Below are positions 29,006 through 39,078 of a stretch of DNA of 64,000 nt, piece after piece. Under the pieces are notes generated by a model. The model saw only the letters and a list, made by a program, of their open reading frames with translations, did not search any database and had not been told where the DNA came from. A program made the translations under genes and the position numbers. Source of the stretch: Colwellia sp. MB3u-41 (GTDB lineage Bacteria > Pseudomonadota > Gammaproteobacteria > Enterobacterales > Alteromonadaceae); the NCBI RefSeq assembly GCF_014076845.1, contig NZ_JACGUT010000084.1:372001-436000 (forward strand), given 5' to 3'. Numbering within the stretch: position 1 is the first letter of the stretch; the number at the start of each line of letters is the position of its first letter.

Positions 29006-30292
29006 ATGACAAAATCATTAAGTATATTCTTAGGTTTACGTTATGTTCGTAGCCGAAACGGTAACGGCTTTTCTTCTTTTATATCAGCGTCTTCTACTAT
29101 TGGTATAGCGCTTGGTGTCATGGTGCTGATTATTGTGTTGTCAGCAATGAATGGATTTGAACGTGCATTAGCGCAACATCTATTGTCTGTTATTCCTCAC
29201 GGTGAGCTAATTGCCATTAATACGCCGATTGATAATTGGCAAAAACATGTCGCTAAAGTTCAGCAACATCCGCAAGTGGTATCAGCAGCGCCAGTTATTA
29301 AATTAACAGGGATGATGCAACATGGCAGTGAACTCAAAGCGGTTGAAGTACGCGGTGTTGACGTTAAGTTAGAGCAGCAAGTCTCTACTATTGCTGATTA
29401 TATGGTTGCAGGAAGTTGGCAAGCGATTGCCGAGAGTGAAAACACTGAGAACCCAGTAGTAGGGGTTGTTGTTGGCTCAGGTGTTGCAAAAAAATTACAG
29501 CTTGAATTAGGCGATTCTCTGCAACTTTTATTGTCTAATGTTATTGCCCAAAAAAATGACAATCAAGCAAGTGCTAAATTTCCTATACCGGTAAAACACC
29601 AAGTAAAGGTGGTTGGTATTTTTAAATTTGGCGGTACGATTGTAGACAACTCAGTTTATCTTTCACTAGCTCATGCTGAAAAAATGGTCAATCTAGAAAA
29701 GGGGCAAGTTCAGGGAATACGAATAAAAGTCGCTAATGTTTTCCAAGCGCCAGAGGTGATTCGTGATGTTGCCTATCGTTTTGATAATTATGTCGCTATT
29801 CACGACTGGACAAGAACACAAGGACATATTTTCAATGATATACAACTGGTGCGTTTGGTGATGTTTATTGTCTTGGTCTTAGTGATAGCAGTCGCAAGCT
29901 TTAATATTGTATCGACACTTATCATGGCAGTGAATGAGAAAAAAGGTGATATTGCTATTCTAAAAACTATGGGCGCAGAGACCCCAGTTATAATGGCGAC
30001 CTTTATGTTTCAAGGCCTCGTAAATGGGGTTGTTGGCTGTTTAGTTGGCGCGATGCTAGGTATTGTTATATCGCTAAATTTAACTGAGATTGTGGTTGCA
30101 ATTGAAACACTTTTTAACGTAAAAGTATTATCAGGTGATATCTATTTTATTGATTTTTTACCTACCCACTTAAGACAAGCTGATGTAATTACCACTGTAG
30201 TTACTGCTTTACTGATGAGTTTGCTGGCGACTATTTACCCTGCTTGGCAAGCGACTAAGGTTGAGCCAGCACAGGTGTTAGGACAAATGTAG
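29006..30292 (+). CDS. lolE: Lipoprotein-releasing ABC transporter permease LolE
   Basis: The second permease of LolCDE, 428 residues, with the same plan as LolC: FLGLRYVRSRNGNGFSSFIS at the N-terminus, one helix, a periplasmic domain, and three C-terminal helices (VASFNIVSTLIMAVNEKKGD, LKTMGA). Position as third gene after lolD is the usual place of LolE. A divergent neighbour gene for a DUF2062 protein follows on the other strand. Confidence 0.94.
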   Translation: MTKSLSIFLGLRYVRSRNGNGFSSFISASSTIGIALGVMVLIIVLSAMNGFERALAQHLLSVIPHGELIAINTPIDNWQKHVAKVQQHPQVVSAAPVIKLTGMMQHGSELKAVEVRGVDVKLEQQVSTIADYMVAGSWQAIAESENTENPVVGVVVGSGVAKKLQLELGDSLQLLLSNVIAQKNDNQASAKFPIPVKHQVKVVGIFKFGGTIVDNSVYLSLAHAEKMVNLEKGQVQGIRIKVANVFQAPEVIRDVAYRFDNYVAIHDWTRTQGHIFNDIQLVRLVMFIVLVLVIAVASFNIVSTLIMAVNEKKGDIAILKTMGAETPVIMATFMFQGLVNGVVGCLVGAMLGIVISLNLTEIVVAIETLFNVKVLSGDIYFIDFLPTHLRQADVITTVVTALLMSLLATIYPAWQATKVEPAQVLGQM

Positions 30293-30325
30293 TCAGGTTT
30301 TTACACTTTTTAGCTATGCTTTTTC

Positions 30326-30343
30326 ATGTTCAGGATGAACGTA
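30326..30343 (+). repeat. Partial copy of the dispersed repeat family (5' end only)
   Basis: CATGTTCAGGATGAACGT resembles the first part of the 51-bp unit at 59788 (ATGTTCAGGAAGAACGGT). It follows a T run in the short gap after lolE. GTTC and GAAC form a small inverted repeat. The similarity stops after about 18 bases, so the link is weaker than for the copy at 39077. Confidence 0.45.
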
Positions 30344-30360
30344 TTATTTTCTTTTTATTA

Positions 30361-30879
30361 TTATTTTAATGATCTTTTTTTGCGTTTATTCCATTGTTTT
30401 ATTACTGAATATCGCCATAAGCCATGGATAGAAAAGTAACCCAAAATTGAAAAAAACACCGCTAGTACGCCACAACCGAGTAAAAATGCTGGCCCTATAG
30501 TCGACAAACTGTCTAGTAGCCATTGCCAGTTAGCTTCAAATACAAATTCCTTTTCTGGGCGGTCTAACAGCCAAATCCCTACCATGTAACAACCATAAAA
30601 AATGGCTGGAATCGTTAATGGATTAGTGATCCAAACGAGTGCAACAGAAAGAGGTAAATTTGAATGTACTATAATAGCGAAACCCGCAGCTAAAACCATT
30701 TGAAAAGGTACCGGGATAAAAGCAAAGAACAAACCTACGGCAAAGGCTTTTGCGACTGAATTGCGGTTTAAATGCCATAAGTTGGGGTTATGCAATAAGA
30801 CACCGAAAATTTGTAAGTGTTTATTATTTTTTATGGTGTTGTGATCCGGCATATAACGCTTGAAGATTTTTTTAGGCAT
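30361..30879 (-). CDS. DUF2062-family membrane protein
   Basis: A 172-residue inner-membrane protein with the DUF2062 pattern: NRNSVAKAFAVGLFFAFIPVPFQM, then AIIVHSNLPLSVALVWITNPLTIPAIFYGCYMVG-type helices (three to four in all) and a basic C-terminus. Function is unknown. The same gene lies between lolCDE and comEC in related genera, here on the opposite strand to both. Confidence 0.88.
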   Translation of the reverse strand: MPKKIFKRYMPDHNTIKNNKHLQIFGVLLHNPNLWHLNRNSVAKAFAVGLFFAFIPVPFQMVLAAGFAIIVHSNLPLSVALVWITNPLTIPAIFYGCYMVGIWLLDRPEKEFVFEANWQWLLDSLSTIGPAFLLGCGVLAVFFSILGYFSIHGLWRYSVIKQWNKRKKRSLK

Positions 30880-30941
30880 ATACTTTTCTTATATCATCTC
30901 GGCTTTATTTATCTATTAGACAGATACGGAAACTAATCACT

Positions 30942-33392
30942 ATGGAACGGTGGCTATTAACATTTTTTATAGGTGCTATTTTGTCACTATTCTTACCGAT
31001 AGTACCAGATATTTCTCAAATTTATATTTGTTTTTGTTTTGCTGTCATTTTTTGTCTCATCAAAAGGTTACGTATTTATAGTGGTCTTTTTTTGGGCTGT
31101 GCATGGGTACTTAGTGCCGGTTTCGCCTATCAAAATATATGGCAGGTTAATGATATTGATCCCACCGCTTTTTTTGGTAAAACAATTACAGTAAAAGGTG
31201 TTATTGCCAACATACCAAAAACGTTAAGTCAGAATACAAAAAATGAAAAAATCAAAAAGAACGTCTCACGCTTTAATTTTATTGTTGAAGAAGTTAATCA
31301 ACAAAAACTTAAAAAAAATATAAAAATTCGTCTTCGCTGGGATCATAAGTCACTTGAACTCAGTAGTTTAACGAAAACAAAAGCGATTAAACAAGGTCAG
31401 CAATGGCAGCTTAACGTGCGTATTAAACCTGCCCATGGTTTTGCAAACGTTGGTGGTTTTAGTTATCAAACATGGCTGAGACAAAAGGAACTGCATGCTA
31501 CGGGATATGTGAAAAACACATTAACAAATAAATTAATTCAAGCACAGCCGAGTTACCGGCAACAACTTTACTTACAACTTAATGAATTAATAAATTCGCT
31601 GGCATTCAAAAGTGAGATGGATCATTTTATTTTTGCACTGACTTTTGGCGAGCGTGGAAAAATAACTCCTGAGCAATGGCAAGTTCTCCAAGCAACGGGA
31701 ACACAGCATTTAATGGCTATTTCTGGATTACACTTAGGCTTAATTGCCAGTGGGGCTTATGCCTTAATGGTGATGTGCTTTCGGTACCTTCCCTTTCATT
31801 TACTGTTAACTCAAAAAGCTACTTTTTGGCTGGTACAAAAAAATAGTCATCTCGTCGTTTTTGCCTTTAGTAGCCTAATTGCATTATTTTATGCTTATCT
31901 TGCTGGTTTTTCTTTGCCAACACTTCGTGCATTAGTCATGATGCAAATCTTTATCGGTGCTAAGTTATTGGCGGTTAAACTAACAATAACACGTTGGTTA
32001 TTACTGAGTATCGTTTGTATTATTTTGTTGTCACCGTTTAGTTTATTTAGCGTTAGTTTTTGGTTAAGTGTTTATGCCGTAACCTTGATACTGTTGATCA
32101 TTTGGCGATGTCGAAAATTGATATCGTCATCGGGGCACAGTAAGTTAGCTAAAACAAAAGCTTGGCTCTCTTCATTATTTATTGTGCAGCTCGGGTTAAC
32201 TTTATTTATGTTACCTGTCGCTGCTTTACTTAATTATCAATTACCGCTTTCAGCACTACTTGCCAATATTGTTGCAGTACCTTGGATGAGCTTTACCGCG
32301 ATCCCTCTATGCCTATTGTCTGTCGTTGCTATGCCTTTTAGTGAAACGCTGGCATTGTTTTTTCTTGCACTTTCACTCTCATCTTTAGACTTTATTTGGC
32401 AATGGCTGAGTTATTTATCGAGTCAACCATGGCTACTTATTGAGGTTAGCCATCAAACATTAGTTATAATTTTAGCGCTGAGTGGTTTAACCTTTGTGAG
32501 TTATTTCTTAGCGTTACCCAAAAAAACATTAGGTACATCTATTTTACTTATTTCTTCATTTAGCTTTGTCTATTTTATGTATCATCAAGAAAGTCATGAT
32601 TGGCAAGTCAGTGTGCTAGATGTAGGGCAGGGACTATCGATTGTTATCGAACGAAATGGGCACGCTATTTTATATGATACGGGGGCAAGTTATCCGAGTG
32701 GGTTTAATTTGGCAGAAAGTGTTGTTTTTCCTTATTTACAGTATCGAGGTATCACGACTATCGATTATTTACTCTTAAGTCATGCCGATAATGACCATGC
32801 CGGCGGTTTAGCTTTTATCGATAAACAAATGGCTATAAATAAAATAAGTGTGAATGAAATAAAATATAATCAGCCGTTAGAAGACCTTGGTAAATATAAC
32901 TTCCCTGAAATACAAAGTTGTAAGCAAGGCGATGACTTTGCTTGGCAAGGTTTAACTTTTTCTGTGTTGTGGCCTGCTGTTATTCAAGACAAAGAAAATG
33001 ACAATTCTTGTGTGATCAACATTTCTGATGGTAAATATAATGTGCTACTAACGGGGGATATTTCTCGTAAAGTGGAAAGGTTATTGGTCACCAACAACGA
33101 GCTGGGTATAAAATTAAAGGCAGATGTTATTGTGGCGCCACACCATGGTTCAAAAACGTCATCAAGTACTCGCTTTATTAAAGGCGTTTCACCCGACGCT
33201 GTTATATTTAGCGCCGGATTTATGAACCGTTGGAAGATGCCGAATAAAACGGTGCTTAGACGTTATCAGCAATTGAAGGTTAATCAATATTCAACGGCTG
33301 AGCAGGGCATGATCCAAATACAAGTTACAGAGCAAAGCCTTAAAATTGTAAGCTATCGTGAAGATATTAATCCTTATTGGTTTGCTAATTAA
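30942..33392 (+). CDS. comEC: ComEC/Rec2 DNA-uptake channel
   Basis: ComEC carries single-stranded DNA across the inner membrane during natural transformation. The 816-residue protein has all three parts: N-terminal helices with the OB-like DUF4131 domain (to about 215), the competence membrane domain with GTQHLMAISGLHLGLIASG and LAGFSLPTLRALVMM (about 225-515), and a C-terminal metallo-beta-lactamase-like domain with LDVGQGLSIVIE and LLSHADNDHAGGL. The histidine/aspartate pattern of the last motif is intact, so nuclease activity is possible. It precedes msbA as in E. coli (ycaI-msbA). Confidence 0.95.
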   Translation: MERWLLTFFIGAILSLFLPIVPDISQIYICFCFAVIFCLIKRLRIYSGLFLGCAWVLSAGFAYQNIWQVNDIDPTAFFGKTITVKGVIANIPKTLSQNTKNEKIKKNVSRFNFIVEEVNQQKLKKNIKIRLRWDHKSLELSSLTKTKAIKQGQQWQLNVRIKPAHGFANVGGFSYQTWLRQKELHATGYVKNTLTNKLIQAQPSYRQQLYLQLNELINSLAFKSEMDHFIFALTFGERGKITPEQWQVLQATGTQHLMAISGLHLGLIASGAYALMVMCFRYLPFHLLLTQKATFWLVQKNSHLVVFAFSSLIALFYAYLAGFSLPTLRALVMMQIFIGAKLLAVKLTITRWLLLSIVCIILLSPFSLFSVSFWLSVYAVTLILLIIWRCRKLISSSGHSKLAKTKAWLSSLFIVQLGLTLFMLPVAALLNYQLPLSALLANIVAVPWMSFTAIPLCLLSVVAMPFSETLALFFLALSLSSLDFIWQWLSYLSSQPWLLIEVSHQTLVIILALSGLTFVSYFLALPKKTLGTSILLISSFSFVYFMYHQESHDWQVSVLDVGQGLSIVIERNGHAILYDTGASYPSGFNLAESVVFPYLQYRGITTIDYLLLSHADNDHAGGLAFIDKQMAINKISVNEIKYNQPLEDLGKYNFPEIQSCKQGDDFAWQGLTFSVLWPAVIQDKENDNSCVINISDGKYNVLLTGDISRKVERLLVTNNELGIKLKADVIVAPHHGSKTSSSTRFIKGVSPDAVIFSAGFMNRWKMPNKTVLRRYQQLKVNQYSTAEQGMIQIQVTEQSLKIVSYREDINPYWFAN

Positions 33393-33490
33393 GGTTTACT
33401 ATAATATTAGTTGGTTAGCGCGTAAAATAGCGTTAAAATAGTAGCAATTTTAATACCTTGTCATTAATCGCTAAGCCATAGAGAGATTGA

Positions 33491-35248
33491 ATGTTAGAAA
33501 GTAAAAATACAGTAGTAGCAGCCACCACTTGGCAAAACTTTAAACGTTTAATGGGCTATGCTAAGCCTTATAAAGCAGGGTTTGTCATCGCTATTCTAGG
33601 TATGCTTGGTTATGCTGGTATCGACACTTTATTTTTCTCACAGTTAAAGCCATTAATTGATGAGGGTTTAGCAGATACTAATCCAAATTTTATGAAGTGG
33701 GCACCACTTTTTGTTATTGTTTGTTTTATTATCCGTGGTATCTGCCATTTTTTTGGTAATTATTGCTTAGCTTGGGTGGGTAATAACGTTGTTACCGATT
33801 TAAGACAAAATTTATTCGAACACATTATGGCGCTTCCGGTGACCTTTCATGATAAAGAATCTACGGGCACCTTAATTTCTAAACTGACCTTCGATACTGA
33901 GCAGGTTTTACAAGCGACCAGTAAAGCGTTACTTACCTTAGTGCAGCAAGGCGCAATGGTTATTGGTTTTCTGGCGGTTATGTTTTACTACAGCTGGCAG
34001 TTATCAGCAATATTCCTCCTTATTACGCCTATTATTGCTGTTATTGTTACTGTGGTTTCTAAACGTTTTCGCCAAGTTAGCAAGAAAATTCAAAGTGCGA
34101 TGGGTGAGGTTACTTCTGCCGCAGAGCAAACCTTTAATGCCCATAAAGTGGTGTTAACCTTTGATGGCCAACAGCGTGAATCAGAGCGTTTCGGTAAAAT
34201 TAATAAAAATAATCGCCAACAACGTATGAAAATGGTGGCAACTAAATCATTTAGTGTTCCGCTAATTCAAATTATTGCCTCTTTTGCCTTAGCCTTTGTT
34301 TTGTATGTCGCTAATTTAGATTTTATGAAAGACACCCTTACTCCCGGTGTTTTTATCACAGTACTTACCCTTATGACTATGCTATTGAGACCGCTTAAAT
34401 TATTGACGACTGTAAACAGTGATTTTCAAAACGGTATGGCAGCATGTGTGAGTATATTTGCGGTACTAGACCAAGAAAAAGAAAAAGATACCGGACAACA
34501 TACTCTCGATAAAGCTAAGGGAACACTGGCGTTTGAGCAGGTTGACTTCTCTTATCATAATGATGAAATATTAGCGCTGACTCAACTAAGCTTTACCGCG
34601 AATGCTGGCGAAACAGTCGCACTGGTTGGACGTTCTGGTAGCGGTAAATCAACGGCAAGTGCGATTTTGCTGCGCTTCTATGATGCAACAGCGGGTAAAG
34701 TATTAATTGATGGGAAAGATATTACCTCATACAAACTGAAAGACTTGCGCGCTCAGTTTGCTTATGTTTCTCAGCAAGTGGTGTTATTCAATGACTCTAT
34801 CGCTAATAATATTGCTTATGGAAAACCGAGTGCCAGTAGAGAAGAAATTCTTGCCGCTGCTAAAAATGCCCATGTTATTGAATTTGCAGAAAATATGGTT
34901 AATGGAATTGATACTAATATCGGCGATAATGGCGCTTTGCTTTCTGGCGGACAACGTCAACGTGTTGCCATTGCTCGAGCATTGTTGTGTGATGCACCCT
35001 TTTTAATTCTTGATGAAGCAACCAGTGCATTAGATACCGAGTCTGAACGTCATATTCAAGATGCGCTACAAGTATTGCAAAAAAATCGCACCTGTATTGT
35101 TATTGCTCATCGTTTATCTACCATTGAAAATGCGGATAAAATCATTGTAATGGAACAAGGTAAAATTCTTGAACAGGGTGATCATCAAACTTTATTAGCA
35201 AAAGACGGTGCATATGCCAAATTACACAACTTTCAATTTAGCGAATAA
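33491..35248 (+). CDS. msbA: Lipid A export ABC transporter MsbA
   Basis: MsbA flips core-lipid A across the inner membrane. The 585-residue half-transporter has six membrane helices in its first 320 residues and one ATPase domain: Walker A GRSGSGKST, signature [16 protein letters not shown], Walker B FLILDEATSALD and H-loop IAHRLSTIE. Length and the next gene, lpxK, support MsbA among lipid exporters. Its ATG follows AGAGAGATTG. Confidence 0.96.
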   Translation: MLESKNTVVAATTWQNFKRLMGYAKPYKAGFVIAILGMLGYAGIDTLFFSQLKPLIDEGLADTNPNFMKWAPLFVIVCFIIRGICHFFGNYCLAWVGNNVVTDLRQNLFEHIMALPVTFHDKESTGTLISKLTFDTEQVLQATSKALLTLVQQGAMVIGFLAVMFYYSWQLSAIFLLITPIIAVIVTVVSKRFRQVSKKIQSAMGEVTSAAEQTFNAHKVVLTFDGQQRESERFGKINKNNRQQRMKMVATKSFSVPLIQIIASFALAFVLYVANLDFMKDTLTPGVFITVLTLMTMLLRPLKLLTTVNSDFQNGMAACVSIFAVLDQEKEKDTGQHTLDKAKGTLAFEQVDFSYHNDEILALTQLSFTANAGETVALVGRSGSGKSTASAILLRFYDATAGKVLIDGKDITSYKLKDLRAQFAYVSQQVVLFNDSIANNIAYGKPSASREEILAAAKNAHVIEFAENMVNGIDTNIGDNGALLSGGQRQRVAIARALLCDAPFLILDEATSALDTESERHIQDALQVLQKNRTCIVIAHRLSTIENADKIIVMEQGKILEQGDHQTLLAKDGAYAKLHNFQFSE

Positions 35249-35269
35249 AGTGAGTATTGAGATTTCATT

Positions 35270-36355
35270 ATGCGCTTAATTGAAAAAGTATGGTTTTTTC
35301 AACATCCTGCCAAATGGTTGCTCGTTCCGATACTGTTGCCGTTAACGGTTATCTTTTGGTTGTTATCTGCTGTACGACGCAAATGTTATCTATTGGATTT
35401 TTTTAAATCATTCGCTATTGATATACCCGTGGTGGTGGTAGGTAATATTGGTATTGGTGGCAATGGTAAAACGCCGGTGGTTTTATACTTAATTGAACAA
35501 TGCTTGGCACAAGGAATAAAAGTCGGTGTGATCAGCAGAGGTTATGGCGGAAAAGCTCCGCATTACCCATACCTGCTAAGTGAAAGTAGTACAGCTGCTG
35601 AAGCAGGTGACGAGCCATTACTGATTTATCAACGCCATGGAATTCCGGTTGTTGTGGGCGGCGATCGTGTTTTGAATGCTCAGTTATTAGTAAAGCATGG
35701 ATGTGAAGTTATTATTGCTGATGATGGCTTGCAACATTATCGTTTAAAGCGAGATTTCGAACTTATTGTTATTGATAGTAAACGAGAGTTTGGTAATAGT
35801 TTCTTGTTACCTTCAGGGCCTTTACGTGAAGGTTTATGGCGATTAAAAACGGTGGATGCACTTATTTTTAATGGCGCAACACCCCGAGAAGAGAATAGTA
35901 TCTATCCCAAAAATACACCGCAGATAATAATGACATTAATGGCTAAAACGGTGGTAAATGTTAAAACTAAGCAACGGCTACTATTAACGGAATTTCAGCA
36001 GACTTTTACTGAAAGAGACAATCAATGTATCAATGCAATAGCCGGTATTGGTGACCCTGCACGTTTTTTTAAAACCTTAGTCGATGTTGGTTTTAGCATC
36101 GATAAATCGGTAGGTTTCGTCGACCATCAACACTATAATAAGATGCAATTTACCCGCTTTTCTGACGACATACCACTGTTGATGACGGAAAAAGATGCCG
36201 TAAAATGTACTGATTTTGCTCAAGACAACTGGTGGTATTTACCGGTTGATGCACAAATTGAAAAAAAACAAATAACGCCATTTTTAGATGGGCTATTTGA
36301 CCAAGTAAAAGCTAATAAACTTAGCCGTATTAAAGCTAGACTAAAGCTAAATTAA
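35270..36355 (+). CDS. lpxK: Tetraacyldisaccharide 4'-kinase
   Basis: LpxK phosphorylates the 4' position of the lipid A precursor at the inner membrane. The 361-residue protein has an N-terminal membrane helix (about 17-34), the P-loop VGNIGIGGNGKTPVV at 57-71, the GVISRGYGGKA segment and the DDGLQHYRLKRDFELIVID motif with catalytic Asp. It lies 21 bases after msbA in the lipid A block. Confidence 0.96.
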   Translation: MRLIEKVWFFQHPAKWLLVPILLPLTVIFWLLSAVRRKCYLLDFFKSFAIDIPVVVVGNIGIGGNGKTPVVLYLIEQCLAQGIKVGVISRGYGGKAPHYPYLLSESSTAAEAGDEPLLIYQRHGIPVVVGGDRVLNAQLLVKHGCEVIIADDGLQHYRLKRDFELIVIDSKREFGNSFLLPSGPLREGLWRLKTVDALIFNGATPREENSIYPKNTPQIIMTLMAKTVVNVKTKQRLLLTEFQQTFTERDNQCINAIAGIGDPARFFKTLVDVGFSIDKSVGFVDHQHYNKMQFTRFSDDIPLLMTEKDAVKCTDFAQDNWWYLPVDAQIEKKQITPFLDGLFDQVKANKLSRIKARLKLN

Positions 36356-36388
36356 AGCATAAATAAACTTATAAATAAGAGAATGACC

Positions 36389-36568
36389 ATGGCATTTGAT
36401 GTGAAATTGATGGAAATATTGGCTTGTCCGGTATGTAAAGGCAAACTTGATTATAATAAAACACAGCAAGAATTAATCTGTAAATTTGACCGCTTAGCTT
36501 ACGCTATTGAAAAAGGCATTCCAGTATTGTTAGAAAGCGAAGCACGCCGTATTAGTGAAAATGACTAA
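36389..36568 (+). CDS. ycaR: Trm112-family zinc-ribbon-like protein YcaR
   Basis: A 59-residue small protein with [20 protein letters not shown], two of the usual zinc-binding cysteines (CPVC), and a later [20 protein letters not shown]. The second pair has a single cysteine, as in E. coli YcaR. ATG at 36383 also opens the frame, but the one at 36389 is six bases after AAGAGA and gives the family N-terminus. Conserved between lpxK and kdsB; exact role unknown. Confidence 0.9.
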   Translation: MAFDVKLMEILACPVCKGKLDYNKTQQELICKFDRLAYAIEKGIPVLLESEARRISEND

Positions 36569-36590
36569 TTAAATCTATTAGGAGAATTAA

Positions 36591-37370
36591 ATGTCTTTTG
36601 TTGTTGTGATTCCTGCTCGGTTTGAGTCGTCTCGTTTACCGGGGAAAGTATTAGCGGACATTAATGGTAAACCTATGATCCAATGGGTTGTAGAGAAGGC
36701 TTTGCAAAGTGGTGCCAGCCAAGTGATTGTTGCTACGGATAATGAACAGGTTGAAGAAACGGTATTAGCATTTGGTGGTGAAGTTTGTAAGACTCGCGCT
36801 GATCATCAATCTGGCACCGAACGTTTAGCTGAAGTGATGAATATTTATAATTTTGATGATGATCAGGTTATTGTTAATGTTCAAGGAGATGAGCCTTTTA
36901 TTCCAGCAGAAAATATTGCTCAAGTTGCTCGAAACTTAGCGGTTCAACAAAGAACAAATCAACAACAAGCTAGAATGGCAACACTCGCTGTTCATATTCA
37001 TGATGTTGAGGAAGCGTTCAACCCAAACGCCGTTAAAGTATTAACGGATAAGCACGGATATGCGATGTATTTTAGCCGTTCGACGATCCCTTATGACAGA
37101 ACTCGTTTTCTTGATGAAGAAAGTGTCGCGACTATTGGTGACTTTTACTTACGCCATATTGGTATTTATGCCTATCGCGCTGGGTTTATCAAAGACTACG
37201 TTCAGTGGCCAGCGAGCCAATTAGAACAAATTGAATCTTTAGAACAACTGAGAGTACTATGGCAAGGCGAAAAAATTCATGTTGCCGTTGCTGAAACACG
37301 TTTAGCGGTTGAAGGTGTTGATACCCCAGAAGACCTTGAAAAAGCGAGAGCTTACGCTTTAACGCTATAA
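36591..37370 (+). CDS. kdsB: 3-deoxy-manno-octulosonate cytidylyltransferase
   Basis: KdsB activates Kdo as CMP-Kdo for LPS inner-core synthesis. The 259-residue enzyme shows the nucleotide-binding start [20 protein letters not shown], then [17 protein letters not shown] and [11 protein letters not shown], and the C-terminal [11 protein letters not shown]. It ends the comEC-msbA-lpxK-ycaR-kdsB run, with AGGAG before the ATG. Confidence 0.97.
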   Translation: MSFVVVIPARFESSRLPGKVLADINGKPMIQWVVEKALQSGASQVIVATDNEQVEETVLAFGGEVCKTRADHQSGTERLAEVMNIYNFDDDQVIVNVQGDEPFIPAENIAQVARNLAVQQRTNQQQARMATLAVHIHDVEEAFNPNAVKVLTDKHGYAMYFSRSTIPYDRTRFLDEESVATIGDFYLRHIGIYAYRAGFIKDYVQWPASQLEQIESLEQLRVLWQGEKIHVAVAETRLAVEGVDTPEDLEKARAYALTL

Positions 37371-37395
37371 TTGAATTCATTCAGCTTCAATAGCA

Positions 37396-38121
37396 TTAAT
37401 AAGTGATGAAAGTTCGTAGTGTTAATCTACCTTTTAAAGGGTCTGAAGATAAATGCTCGGGATTAATCATACTTGAGTGTAATAATTTGCTTGGGTAGAT
37501 AATCAGTCGATTAAACTTCACGTCAACATTGGCAATTTTCTCATATTCATTATTGCCATTGTTAGCGTATTTATCACCGTAGTGACTGCTTTTAAGTTTT
37601 GGCTCTGCAAACGACCAGTAATGCTCTTTTCGATGCCGAGTGATTGTTTCATAACCGGTTTCTTTGTGTCTATAAAAAGCCGTTCCTTCAAAGGGGGGTT
37701 CGCATAGATAATGTAAAACAGCTAATTGACCGGTACTTATGGAGTCATAATGAGGGATTCTTTGATCTTGGTTTAATTCAGAAGGATCAAAGGTAACCAT
37801 CGCATATGTTGATTCAAGTCTTGTTGGGTATGCTACGGGTAATTTATAAACTTCTTTAATGATAGGCTTTAGTACTTTATAAAGAGTGTCGGTGTAACTC
37901 GCTTCTGAAGGGCATGTTACGCCAGGATAAAAGTTATTGTCCCGTTTATTACAAGCTAAATTACCTTGCGTAATAACATAGTCAATTAAATCGTTTGGTG
38001 AGCGACTAAAGCCATCAATAATAATGATTTTGGTTTCTTCATTACCTATTTTGCGAACTTCAACTTCAACTTCAACTTCTATATTATTATTAATATAAAG
38101 TTTATTTTTATTACAATTCAT
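37396..38121 (-). CDS. DUF6445-like protein, possible 2-oxoglutarate/Fe oxygenase
   Basis: A 241-residue cytosolic protein resembling the DUF6445 family that accompanies SapC and flavin-dependent tryptophan halogenases in proteobacteria. The candidate iron ligands are H and D of IPHYDS and a distal H in KLLHSS, followed by an arginine-rich strand (GRLTLRTF) that could hold 2-oxoglutarate; this is the 2OG-Fe(II) oxygenase layout, inferred. A TTG at 38154 also opens the frame, but ATG 38121 follows GGGAAGAG and is preferred. Residues 13-20 contain a Glu-Val repeat. It is divergent from sapC. No halogenase is nearby. Confidence 0.75.
   Translation of the reverse strand: MNCNKNKLYINNNIEVEVEVEVRKIGNEETKIIIIDGFSRSPNDLIDYVITQGNLACNKRDNNFYPGVTCPSEASYTDTLYKVLKPIIKEVYKLPVAYPTRLESTYAMVTFDPSELNQDQRIPHYDSISTGQLAVLHYLCEPPFEGTAFYRHKETGYETITRHRKEHYWSFAEPKLKSSHYGDKYANNGNNEYEKIANVDVKFNRLIIYPSKLLHSSMINPEHLSSDPLKGRLTLRTFITY
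38056..38079 (-). repeat. GAAGTT hexamer repeat coding Glu-Val
   Basis: Four perfect AACTTC units (GAAGTT on the coding strand) near the start of the DUF6445-like gene encode Glu-Val-Glu-Val-Glu-Val-Glu-Val. Copy change would lengthen or shorten a beta strand without a frameshift. Confidence 0.8.
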
Positions 38122-38308
38122 ACTCTTCCCAAACTTTAAAGTGATGATATGCAAGGAGTCATTGCCCTCTAATAAGTAATCACTTATATTATTATTTCAC
38201 TGATTATTGATTTTATGATATCGCGCATTTATAAAAATTATGGGCTACCCATCATATACAATAAATAATACACTATCTGATAATATTTAAAATAATAAAG
38301 AGAACTAG

Positions 38309-39025
38309 ATGAATAATGATTACCACCCTATAAGTTTTAAACGACATGGGGAATTTAGCATTGATAGTAAAGTGACTTTTGAGCATGTTAACGATGTGAA
38401 TAACTTAGAAGTTGTGATGCACGAATTCGCGAAGGCTGCCAATGAATTCCCGATAGTATTTATTAAAAATGGTGATTCGGGTCAGTTTCAATCTGTTATT
38501 TTGACGGGTATTGATTTAGGTGAAAACTTTTTTGTTGATGATAATAAATGGCGAGCTATTTTTACGCCTAAAAGTGCGAGTTTATATCCTTTTAAGTTAA
38601 GCTTAACCAAAGAAGAAAATAATGAAAAGCAGTATGGCTTTTTTATTGATGAGTCTTGCCCCCGTTTAAATGCAGGCGCAGGCGAGCGCTTTTTTGATGC
38701 TCAAGGTAAAGAGTCTAAATACCTAGAAAGTTATAGATTAACAATGAGTGATTATTTTAAGCAAAATTTGATGACCAAAGAGTTTATTCATTATTTAGTT
38801 GATAATGAATTACTTACAGAAGGTAAGATATCGCTAAATATCCCTAATAGAAAAATTCTACTTGATGGGATTTATACGGTTAACCAAGCAACACTTGATA
38901 AATTAAGTGATGAACAGTTTTTAGAGTTGAGAAAGAAAGGTTACTTATCCGTGATTTATGCGCATATGAACTCAATGCATCAAATTGATAAATTAGCAAA
39001 ATTAAAAGTACATAGTACAACTTAA
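38309..39025 (+). CDS. SapC-family protein
   Basis: A 238-residue protein of the SapC family, first described as an S-layer-linked protein in Campylobacter but widespread without S-layers. Visible family traits are NEFPIVFIKNGDSGQFQSV, a long middle with FKLSLTKEENNEKQYGFFID-type strand pair, NAGAGERFFDAQGKES, and the C-terminal segment DGIYTVNQATLDKLSDEQF. No signal peptide. The start follows AAAGAGAACTAG. The divergent neighbour is DUF6445-like, a partnership known from halogenase and TonB-receptor loci. Molecular function is not known. Confidence 0.87.
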   Translation: MNNDYHPISFKRHGEFSIDSKVTFEHVNDVNNLEVVMHEFAKAANEFPIVFIKNGDSGQFQSVILTGIDLGENFFVDDNKWRAIFTPKSASLYPFKLSLTKEENNEKQYGFFIDESCPRLNAGAGERFFDAQGKESKYLESYRLTMSDYFKQNLMTKEFIHYLVDNELLTEGKISLNIPNRKILLDGIYTVNQATLDKLSDEQFLELRKKGYLSVIYAHMNSMHQIDKLAKLKVHSTT

Positions 39026-39042
39026 TAATAACGTGTTCGATA

Positions 39043-39078
39043 AAAAAGGCCTTATGTTTTCACATAAGGCCTTTTTAT
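39043..39078. terminator. Bidirectional intrinsic terminator between sapC and the M1 peptidase gene
   Basis: AAAAAGGCCTTATG pairs with CATAAGGCCTTTTT around a six-base loop, with T runs on both strands. Confidence 0.9.
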
